Source: Struthidea cinerea (taxonomy: Eukaryota; Chordata; Aves; Passeriformes; Corcoracidae). Taken from it: 64,000 bases of DNA. A program made the translations under genes and the position numbers. Below the pieces are notes generated by a model, which was not told the DNA's origin, did not search any database, and was given only the letters and a program-made list of their open reading frames with translations. The stretch lies in assembly GCA_013397865.1 (NCBI GenBank), contig VZTI01001286.1, positions 1,982,424 to 2,046,423 of the forward strand. The letters run 5' to 3'. Below are positions 52,401 to 62,010 of the stretch, in pieces. The first letter of the stretch is position 1. Every line of letters starts with the position of its first letter.

Positions 52401-53452
52401 TGTGTTCACATGTTTCTAGGACCCAAGTGATTTGTCAGAAATAAATAGTTCATAGCTGAATTTATAGCAGAGGGTGGTATTTGAAAAAGCCTGCTAGAGA
52501 CTGGGATGGGAAACCATATATAGAAAGCAGTGACAATTAAGAGTGTAAAATGGAAGGATGTGCTTCTGCAGAGATCTAGTACTTTCCAATATACAACAAA
52601 TTAGATGATGGAAGCAGAAATGAGATTTATTAAATTGACATAGCATATAATTTCGAAGTTGTAAACAAATTGCAGGACAGATTCCAAAATCAAACCAATT
52701 TTGTCAAACTGAATAATTATTTGGGAAGGAGAAAAAAATCAATAAACACAAATGCACGACTGCCTTTTGATTAGAATATTTCTTAATCCAGCTGACTACC
52801 TAACTGTAAAAATGGAACTGAGGAACATTAGCTGAACATGCATCAACCATGTTTTGTAGTTTTAAGAGTATAGAACAGCACAGTGAAATGCATCAACCAA
52901 GCCTTAAATATAGGCAGCAATATTTTCCTTCTTCTGCTGCTAGCACAGCTTCTGTTGGGTCTTTTTCAGACATCAAACTACAAGGAAGATGTGGGTAGAG
53001 AGACCCCATGTCATAAATTATCGGAAATAATATCGAACCCTACTCACATGACATGAGAAGACGGTTTGAAAGAACTGTGGTTGTTTAGTCTAGACAGGGA
53101 GACAGAAAGGAAACATGATGCCACTTCTGAAATATGTAAAATGCTCCTGCAAAGTGAAAAACAATGATCTGCTTTCTATCTGTGTGGAGGACGGGTCAAG
53201 AAGACATGAACTGAAATGGCAGCATAAGAGACTCGTGTGACGTTAGGAAAACTTTCTGGCTTTAAAAATAGAAAATCACTAAAATAGACTGATAATGAAA
53301 GTGGTAAGAGTCTGCATAAACTGTGGACTAGGGAACAGGCTAGACAGATGCCTGTCAGGGATGCTAAAGGTATCAATGATTCAGCCTGGGGATGGAGAGT
53401 TGGAACAGATGACCTCCAGAGAACTTTTCTAACCAGAGGCATAGAATCATGG
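52401..53452 (+). mobile_element. Old CR1 LINE copy, about 1 kb
   Basis: An older and more diverged plus-strand CR1 copy. Its 5' edge is unclear, perhaps near 52490. Landmarks in order: TTAGATGATGGAAGCAGAAA with TTTATTAAATTG (the region before the reverse-transcriptase FADD-type site), CAGGACAGATTCCAAAATC, AATAAACACAAATGCACGAC, TGGTTGTTTAGTCTAGACAG, AACAGGCTAGACAGATGCCT, and GAGTTGGAACAGATGACCTC. It ends at CATAGAATCAT near 53450. No frame is intact. The pattern fits old sauropsid CR1 subfamilies. Confidence 0.8.
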
Positions 53453-53800
53453 TACGAGTTGAACACGAAGTTTCTCTTTCTAAAGGAATGCATAATTTCA
53501 TAGAAATGGAAAAGTTCAGCCCTTATGAAAAAAAAGACTTTTTCTCATGCAGTCGTGCTTTCCAGTGGTGATAAGAAGTTCCACGCTTTTTAAGGTGAGG
53601 AGCCCTGAGGATAAGACTGGGCTCAAGCATTTCACTGTTTTGAAAAGCTGTTCCTGCCAAGCACAAATTAAAAAAGTGGATTGAAAAATAGAAGGGTGAA
53701 GGGAATGTATTTTTCAAATGAATGTATGACCAAATATATTCAAAAAATGTGATCTCAGAAAGCCTATGAGTCCTGTTTGTTGAATAAGCAACTGCTTATT
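53453..53800. other. Spacer between CR1 copies
   Basis: Unique sequence. Frames on the minus strand (53176-53493 and 53523-53717) are partly antisense of the CR1 copy and have no recognisable domain. Confidence 0.6.
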
Positions 53801-53885
53801 TCACTGAATCATTTAGGTTGGAAAAGACCTCTAAGATCGAGATCATATTTTCCAGCTGGCGAAGAACCACCACAAAGGATGTCAC
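53801..53885 (-). mobile_element. Short CR1 3' end, minus strand
   Basis: CACTGAATCATTTAGGTTGG followed by AAAAGACCTCTAAGATCGAG is the antisense CR1 3' terminus. The match fades after the ACCACCACAAAGGATGTC region, near 53885. About 80 bases only, so a severely 5'-truncated or eroded copy. Confidence 0.85.
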
Positions 53886-56096
53886 CCCTCCAGCAACACT
53901 TCTGTTCAGAAGCTTCGGAAGTTCTCACTTGATCCCTTCTTCATTAATGTTTCACTGTGTGAGCTGACCCTTCAGAACAAACTCTAGAATCAGACACCAG
54001 CATTTAAGTACCCCTGGAAATGGATGGGTCTGTCAGGAGACAGGAATATTATAGTGGACACTATAAGTTACTTAGAGTTTGCACTCTATTTCACACATAG
54101 CTTCTGTAAACACAAGAGAAGTCTTATTAACTCCCTTTTCTTTCTGATAAAATTGGAGGGTTGTGTTGGTTCTCTGTAAAAGTGTTGCTAGAGTAATCCT
54201 TATAGAGCAGCTGAGATGTAAAAGTTAGACCCACTGCTTGTGATAATCAACAATTACATTCACTTCAGTGGAACTCTGCCAGTTTATTACATCTCACTAT
54301 CAGGTCAACAATGCCATGTGTCCAAAGAAATGATTCCATTTCTAAAATTGAAAGGCAAAATGCCAATAGGCTTTTAGGTTTCTAATTTGTTTAGAAAACT
54401 TATTTTAAAAAATCAGATTATGTATTTTTCTCTCTAATTAATAGTCTTATTAATACGATATTCTTTTCAAGATAACCTATTAAAATATTTTGCTTCTTAA
54501 CAGTGTTTATTTTTAGGCAGATTTATACTAAAAATGCTACAACAGTGCAATTTCAAAGTGGAAATGGCAGGTATTGTTTTAGTCAGTGTGGTGAACCAGA
54601 AAATTTTAAGGATTAGGAGTGCTTGATGGGAAACAATTATTCTGCCTTCAAGAGGAAGGGCTGGAATTAGTTGCTCTTTCCATTGGAAAGTGAAAAGTGA
54701 AAGGATATCTCTGGAGCACTGAACATATTCACCAGTGCTGAAAATGAGAAGCATTCCCTGTTGCTGAGGGACAGGAAGAATGGCAGCTGTAACTGTCCCT
54801 TCAGGGTAGTGACTGCTTTCCCACAGCCTTCGATTATTCTTTCAATAAGATTAACAAGACTGATTTGCTGAAGTTGAGGCATGGGCAAAATAGGTTGCAG
54901 GGACCATGGGGATTCTATCAGGCTGCAGCCAGACGTGGGACTCCCTGTAGACATCGGCATCTTTTGGAGCCAAAAACCCTGCATATTTCCCTCTTATAGT
55001 CTTTGCCTAAGGATTCTAATCAGGGCATTTTAATTATTATTGTTTTAAGCCTCAATCCAGAAAAGCTTAATGCTTGCACAATAAACTACTAAAAAATTTG
55101 AAGGGATTTACCTATGTGCAGTTGTGCATAACAGCTTGCAAGATGAGACCTTCAGCAAGTGTTCCAAAATCATCTGAGGAAATTAGAAGCAGTCCTTTCA
55201 AGTGTCCTTGAAAATGACAGTCTCAACCTAGACCCCTGTAGTCATGGTAGTTTGTTCAGTCTGTTTCCATGTGAATATCAAACAGGCAATTTAGAAGTCT
55301 AATTTTTACCCTCCCTTTACTGTCAGAAAGGAATTAGACCATATGAAGTCATCAAGGACTATCTGAGGATTTGGTGTAACACCCATCACCATGGTATCTA
55401 AGTGCTTCCTGAAAAGACCTATTAATCACTGTGACTAAGCGTTCCCTCCTACCTGATCTGTCAGCTGAACGGCTGTTACTTCAGTTTCTGATTTATGTTC
55501 TCATGATTTAGCTTAAATATGGGCATCAAGTAGGACACCGGATAAATTCTCTCTTTTTGAAATTTGAAATGAGGAAAAGACTAAATTTAACAGATGAATT
55601 TTTTCTCTCTCCTAGGGTGATGGGGCAAGATTAGTCAAAGAGTATCGGTTTTCTCACCAAAACTTCAAAATTAGACCGGAGTTAACAAAGGACATGGCGT
55701 TAATTGTGTTACTAGTGCATTTTCTGACAAAACAATTTTCATCAAACAGTATCATGTTTTGTAGAAAAATTAAGGTACAGATTCTGAAAAGCTTCTCAAA
55801 TGCCAGTGGAAATTCTCATCATAACTTCTATCACACTGTTTTAAAAATCAGGCTGTTGGTCAGTCTTGTGAAATGCAGGATACACAGGTTAGTGTGATGG
55901 CCTAACCACAAGGCTTTCAGATACAGCATAGACACTTTTTGTCTGTTATGCTAATATGATCCTAAAATTGTTGATCACGTTGACAAATTTTGGGTGTAGT
56001 TTGACAAAAACTACCTAAGGTTCACATAAATTGTATGACTGAGTTTTCAAAATGATTCAAAATTTAAAAATATTTTGGTCTTTCTCTTCTTTCTAC
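53886..56096. other. Non-coding DNA, possible ancient repeat
   Basis: No gene seen. CACCATGGTATCTAAGTGC at about 55387-55405 recalls an ancient sauropsid repeat but is too short to call. A 105-codon minus-strand frame at 54667-54984 has a varied composition but no domain I recognise and is within chance length. Confidence 0.55.
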
Positions 56097-56117
56097 ATAT
56101 ATATATATATATATAAA
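56097..56117. repeat. (AT)n microsatellite
   Basis: Ten and a half perfect AT units. Simple repeat. Confidence 0.93.
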
Positions 56118-56738
56118 TTTTCCAATAGGAAGAGGAAAATTTGAAAGGAAAATAATTAAATCACCCCTTTTTTTCTTATTTTTCATCTGATTGCTCCGTG
56201 AATTTAGCCCATCCTATCAGTTCCTGAATTCAAGGAAAATGGCAGTTTGTTGTTCTTGTTTACAATTAATCTTAAAGAAGTACTACTGTTGGTTTCTTAG
56301 CTTCAACTTGAAGGAGAAGTAGCATTCAGAATTCCACAATTGTCCTCAGTAAATAACACTTATTTTCACACCATTACCAGAACACCTAGAAGTTTCTAAC
56401 AGTTTCTTCCTCCATTAAGGATTGTGATTTTTCCTGCTTTCTGATCTTTATTATGAGTCCTGCACTCCTTGCTGAACTTCACCAGCTTCACTCCTCTCTC
56501 TTCTCCATACATAAATTTTACTCTTAAACACAGTAATATGTTTTAGAATGTCATTCTGTATTTTGGTTCTATGACATCAACAAGGTGGGCTTTTTGGGAA
56601 AAAAAAATAGTCAATTATTTTACAGTTCTTTTAAATATAAAGTTTACATAAAACACATTGAGATTTCAGAAGTGCCCCTGACATGGTATTTTTAAAACTT
56701 ATAAATCAGGATTTTTTTTAAAGAAAAGCTTGTGATTA
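56118..56738. other. Non-coding DNA, no gene seen
   Basis: A+T-rich unique sequence without open frames of note. Confidence 0.6.
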
Positions 56739-56799
56739 TCTCCTCCTCTCCTCTCTCCTCTCCTCTCCTCTCCTCTCCTCTCCTTTCCTCTCCTCTCCT
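56739..56799. repeat. (TCTCC)n pyrimidine microsatellite
   Basis: About 60 bases of TCTCC (equivalently TCCTC) units with a few interruptions. The plus strand is entirely pyrimidine, the minus strand entirely purine (GGAGA). Like the TTCC array at 16.5 kb it is a potential triplex-forming and length-variable locus. Confidence 0.95.
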
Positions 56800-57209
56800 G
56801 TTTTTTTTACGTGATATTTAAAATGTTAAGCTTCTCAGATAAATTTATCAATATAATCAACAATTTAGGTGCATATTAACGAAACAGACCTAAAAAAAGT
56901 ATTTTGTTCCAACTCAGCTAAAATAGCCTCGCCTTCTAAAATCATACCACATTGCTTATGCATTCACATAGTACTGAATTCAGTCTAAATATATACAAAT
57001 ATATTTGTGCCTAAATATATATATTTACAAAAGACCTACATGTCCCTGCGCAGGGAGATACAAATCTACAGAATTATTTGAAAATTGATTCTATTTTCTC
57101 AAAGCCATTCAAATATACTTTAAGGGATGTAGAAATTTCACATGCTGAGGTAATGAAAAAGAGGGATAAGATGTTAATCAAAGCACTAAAATTTTGGACA
57201 AAACTTTTC
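56800..57209. other. A+T-rich DNA with palindromes
   Basis: No gene. Two perfect palindromes lie close together: ACAAATATATTTGT at 56995-57008 and TAAATATATATATTTA at 57012-57027. They could extrude as small cruciforms but are common in such A+T-rich DNA. Confidence 0.65.
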
Positions 57210-57249
57210 TGTCTGTGAGCAATCAAACCCTTTTCAGTCCTTCCTCTTA

Positions 57250-57676
57250 AGATAAATTTTGCATCTCCTTTATAAGTCTAATGTTCTGCCTCTGAATCTT
57301 TTCTAATTTTTGTAATTTTTAATGACAACACAGAGGTGACTACAAATGTTCTAAGTTGTCTAAAAGACAGACATAAATCACAGCTAAGCAAAATCTTATC
57401 ACAAGTATTTTGTCCAGAACAAAGATTCAGTTTGGCTAGCTCAAGCCAGTTAACTACAAAAAAAAAACTTCCAGAGCCTGTCTGTTTCTCTAGAAACTCC
57501 ATCAAACAGATCATGGCTTTTTCAGTAACCTTACAGTCATTAGGATGATCTCGTGTAACATTTTGACTGGCCTTATCTACATGCTCGTTCATTTCCACAT
57601 TCTCCCTTTCTAGAACATCGTTGTTATCAGTTAAACTTTTATAGCTTGTCTCTAACTGATGCTTCTCTGAAGTCAC
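57250..57676 (-). pseudogene. Coiled-coil-like decayed open frame, unidentified
   Basis: The longest open frame in the window, 132 codons on the minus strand (57278-57676). Its first residues, starting from a GTG and not an ATG, are rich in E, K, N, D and Q with heptad-like leucines: HQLETSYKSL, DNNDVLEREN, VEMNEHVDKA. The first in-frame ATG is residue 29. The second half loses this character (FFFVVNWLELAKLN, LSLKITKIRK). In another frame just downstream (about 57321 to 57250) KLQKLEKIQRQNIRLIKEMQ again looks coiled-coil-like before a stop. Upstream in frame are several stops. This could be a broken retrocopy of a coiled-coil protein gene, or a chance frame in A-rich sequence: at this base composition one frame of this length is not surprising. 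I cannot name a parent gene. Confidence 0.25.
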
Positions 57677-57699
57677 TCAGCTTTAAATAATTTCTTTTT

Positions 57700-60170
57700 A
57701 GAAATGTAGTTTAAAATTGCCTCCAATGGTTGCTTTATCATATTCTTTAAGCTTCAGCTAAGGGTCTTAAATGAATCCAGGACAGACCTTCCACTGACTT
57801 TTACACTTCACTAGTATAAAAATTTAAGCCTTCGTCTTCTCATTGTATACCTTCTCATAATCTTTAATAATCCTTATTCTGTATTATATTTATGCATTAC
57901 AGAGTGTTCTCAATCTCTAAAAAATGCACATATTAAATTTTGTATTCCTCAGATGAAAGAACAGAAAAGCGCGCTCTCTCTAATGCTGAGAAGTAGGTGT
58001 GGCTTTTTCTCCTATTACTAATTTTCAATTTAACTATTTTTGTTTGTTACCTATTTTTCTATCTATGTAAAAACATAAATTAAAACACACATTATTTACT
58101 AGAGGTTATGAAAACCTTGTGTTATCAACACCAATAAGGGTAAATTGCAGAAAAAGGCAGGGTTGTAACTGAAGCACAAACAGCTGGAACTGGCTAAAAT
58201 CCCCCATACACTGGGTCATCACCTCCCTTGCCTCAGTTTCCCCCCTGAGAAACAAGGGTTACTGTGTTAGAAGAGCATGTGTAACCCAAGAACTTGGGAG
58301 TGCAGTGTAAGAGCAATTACAGTTGCAGTAACAGAATTAGTCTCCAATATCTGCTGGGAAGAGATGTCTACCAACATCTCCAAAAGTTTCTTTAAAAGCC
58401 CAAGTAAGTACCCTAAGCTTCCATTTTCTCCAGGGATTGGTAGGAAATATGTTTCAAACAAAGTTGGGGGAAGAAATAAGGATTATGGTCTGAAAGAAGT
58501 TAATTTGTAGTGGGCAGATAAAGTTTGAAGTTTACCAGAATTTTCTGCTGAGCAGCTTGGTTTCCGTTTGGGATCAGAAGTGAATAAGCTTGGAGCAATA
58601 TATTACAGAGCTTATTTTGGCAAGTTAAAGGAAGGAGAATGGGCTTGAACTTTCAACTCCGTACTCTGTCCATCTTCCATTGAGTCACTTTCCAAATATT
58701 GTCTGTTCCTAACTTTCCAACCTTCTTTCTCTCAGAATGTAGGGAAATAGCTGCTCTTCCAGGGCCAGTGTGCAGGCTGGCTGTATCAATGAGTACTTAC
58801 AAGCCCCAGAAGAGCTCGACTCATAGGATCATTTAACATTCCTTGGCACTGGTGTTTAATTAGAGCATGTTTGAACTCTTTAAACTGCTAGTCACTCACA
58901 GTTACTTGCATCACCTTTTCAAACTTTTCAACATTTATTTTTATTTTTAGAAATGCTTAATCCCCTTTTTAATAGAAGAGAGCGAAGAGGATTAAGGCAA
59001 CAAGCAGTGAATTGAATACTAAACAATGTGAGGAAAGATGTTCTGACAGCAGCCTGCATAGAGCCATTTGGGAAGGCAGCTGTAAAACAGGCTGAAAGAT
59101 AGAGGACATTTTAAATATATGTGTTTCTTACAAATGACTGTAAATGCCTATGCATACGAGAAGATTAGAGATTTAGATTAAGACAGATGTTCACATGAAA
59201 TATGAGGGAAATAAAAAGGAAAGGATCTGGAAAATAAAATTATTCGGGATTGATCTAAAGCTAAGTATATACCTCCCTATATATGACAAATGTACAGTTA
59301 GTCAGCATCCTGCACACACAGCCATCAATTCTGCTGTGCAGAGTGCCAACAGCAGGCTTCCACTTCAGCTGTGCCTTTAAAACAAGGGAGAGATATGTGA
59401 GAAACTGTTAGCAGAAAAATTTGCCACAAATTTCTTAAGAAAGGATAATTTGAGTTAAAAAGAATCTTTGGAATTTATCTGACATTTTCTTTCACTGCGG
59501 CCAAAGACCTCTGCTTCATTGGAGACTGCATCCTATTTTGTGGTGTACACTATATTAGATGTCATAAAGATCAGTTCTTTGGCAGACTTACATTTGCTTC
59601 AGAATATAATTCAGCCATATGTAATTCACTTTTACGTAGTGATTTTTTAGACCTAACGTAGAGATATTACAAATATATTATGTGCCACAATTTGCCAAAA
59701 GTAGCCACATAGGCAAAATAACCACAAAGGCAAGGCAATAGGCATCTCTGATAATAAATACATATTGAAGATTTTAAGCATCTGAATCACAGACTTACAG
59801 CCTCTCTCAAAAACAGTTTTCCTGGGGGCTTACAGGAGATGCATGATCTAAATAACAATTTGTGCACTTTCATGGGTGTTTTGGATTATGTTGTTCTCTC
59901 ACGCAGAAAACTACTAAATAGTAAATAACAAGTAGGCAAAGAAGCTTCTTAAATTTAGTATTTGTCTGGCAAATATTTCAGAGGTTCTATGGTTGTGTAA
60001 GTATTTATTTTTCTGTGTTTCTGAGCTTTCCACAATGCAAAGCTTCTGCAGTGGTAATATACGTTTAGCTGTGTTTGAGTCAGCTTTGTCCTTTGGGCAT
60101 CAAAATTATTTCTTTGTAGCAGATCTTCAGTTGCCAGTGGTCTGTAAAAGCGGGCCAAGTTCCTTGGCGC
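57700..60170. other. Non-coding DNA, no gene seen
   Basis: Unique sequence. The interval 58960-59110 has even, homopolymer-poor texture between A+T-rich flanks and could be conserved. Frames at 58267-58510 overlap on opposite strands without domains. Confidence 0.55.
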
Positions 60171-60179
60171 CATATGGGA

Positions 60180-61080
60180 TTCTTTAGTGAGATTCTCTGA
60201 ATTTTGTTCAGCCTGAAGAGAGCATTAAGGAGGCCATGAAGCCCAGAGCCCACCTTGCAGCTGAATATGCAAAGAATGGTAATGAGTGTGAAAGCTCCTT
60301 TAGCTCAATGACATTCAAAGTCCTTGCTCTCACAATGCCTGACCACTGGAGTTACTGGAATGGAAAAGACTGTTCTGTCATTTAATCAGTGCTTTCCACT
60401 CATTGGGATTCAGCCCCAGTCTCTAGTGGCAACTGTGCTAGGATTTCTACAGCTTTAGGGCTGCAATAACTCACTTAACCATAAAAAGGGGTGGGGCAGA
60501 TGAAGAAGATTAAGAAATGCGCTGGTTTGTGGAGGTTTGCTCATTTGCATATGTTTTCATGTCCCCCGTGGATGGGCTGACATTCTGGCACTCATGCTTT
60601 TCGCCTCAAACAACAACACTTGTTTGTCACAGAAAGCCCCAAGATACATCTCCTGAATTTTTCCTAGATACAGATAGTATACCACAGAGAGCAATAAATA
60701 GTATTGATTGTTTCCTATCATATTTGGGTGACCCTGACTACATTGTAATAATTTTTAAAATCTGTGTTGCTTAAGCAGTATCCAGGAGGCTGTTGGACTT
60801 GTGGCTCGGCTTCTGAAAGCAGTGTGTCTCCTTAAGAATGAGATTTATATTGGCTGCATCCCAGAGGTGAATATAATGACCTCTTTCACCTTGTCAAAAG
60901 GGCAGCCTTGTCAAACTCGCAGTAGTCAATATCCTACAGCGCATCCATTTAGCACAGGAGCACAGCCCAAACTGGGACTTTGGAGTGCAGGTACTCAAAT
61001 GCATAGGTCTGACAAAGACAAATAGCACAGGGATGCACTAACCGAGCAAGGACAAAGGGACGCCGTGCCTCCACTGTTTG
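60180..61080. promoter_or_regulatory. Possible conserved non-coding elements
   Basis: Two blocks, about 60180-60330 and 60780-61080, have balanced base composition and little simple sequence. The first carries an octamer-like ATGCAAAG (60267-60274) beside a homeodomain-type TAATGA (60280-60285). The second contains five CpGs between about 60915 and 61065, dense for this window. Frames at 60517-60774 and 60801-61025 show no recognised domain. Enhancer function is inference from texture only. Confidence 0.25.
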
Positions 61081-61932
61081 AGAAATTGAAGCCCACTTAG
61101 ATTTATCCTCCATGCATTTTATGATGTGAGAAGAGGTTTAATTTTTTTTAAGTCCCTGATTTTTAAATGTGAGACACAGAGGAATACTTCTGCTCAATCC
61201 CGCACGTTTTCTTTCATTAATTTTTATTTGCCTTCCTTTTTTTTTTTAATTGTCTGGAACTTTATCTTCTTCCTATAGGTAGATTGGCTGGGGCTCTTAA
61301 GTAATAAAGTTTCCCTGTTTTTTACCCCCAATGCTCTCTGATACAGGTACTTATTTAATAGGTTCTGCTTATTAGAGAAGCATGGTAGTAAGCAGTGTTC
61401 ATATCAAAAAGGTCAATTCTGATCTTTTTATTGACTCTCCTGACTGAACAAGTTATGTTGAAATTGTGTTGTGTAAAAAACTGTAACACAGAAGGCATTT
61501 CACAGGATGAGATTTACTAAATCTTAGGACTACATTTCAATTAAAAAAAAAAAAATAAAATTTTGGGTAACACCCATGAAAAGGACCAAGACGTTTTAAA
61601 TTACTGTTTTTGCGACCTTTTTGTAAAACTACAGTAAGTTTTGTAAATTATTCTATTTTTGCATAACTTAAGTTTGTGTTATACATGGCCCAATTACCCC
61701 TTTAAAAAAGCTCTGCTGCCCAAAAGCCTTTTTTTTAATGTAAATCTCTGCAGTGATCTCGAATCTATTTAGAATTAGGATTGAGTGTCCCCTTCAGATC
61801 ATAGTTTTCTGACTGTAACTTTAATGCAAATCACAACAAGCAAACTTAGTGGAGCCGGTTGAGTAAATTCTGTATAAAATCACTCCCAGTCCCCAATCTC
61901 ACAAACACTCAGCGTGTAGCTAATATTAAGTC
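61081..61932. other. Non-coding DNA, no gene seen
   Basis: Unique sequence with T-rich (about 61238-61249) and A-rich (about 61543-61560) runs. No gene or interspersed repeat recognised. Confidence 0.55.
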
Positions 61933-62010
61933 ACATTGATTTCAACAGTACTACTAACAGTGTGAAAATTAAACACATTTATAAGCCTTTGCAGGATCAG
62001 GGCTTCAGAG
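61933..62010. repeat. Ancient amniote interspersed repeat relic
   Basis: CATTGATTTCAACAGTACTA, then TAACAGTGTGAAAATTAAACAC and ATTTATAAGCCTTTGCAGGATCAGGGC (only their inner AAAATTAAACAC and TTTGCAGGATCAGGGC strings matter). These match, with substitutions, a repeat very common in turtle and crocodilian DNA that reads ...TTGACTTCA.TGGGACTACTC...GTTAAGCAC...GTTTGCAGGATC.GGG. I do not assign a family name. It must predate birds, so its survival may reflect exaptation or simply slow decay. Confidence 0.5.

Noticed and set aside
54667..54984. 105-codon minus-strand frame with protein-like composition
   Set aside because: No motif or family recognised, no splice or start context, and within the length expected by chance.
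55387..55405. Short resemblance to an ancient sauropsid repeat
   Set aside because: Fewer than 20 bases; no supporting blocks on either side.
56995..57027. Two A+T palindromes as an origin or protein-binding site
   Set aside because: Such palindromes are common at this base composition and no repeated spacing or companion motif is present.
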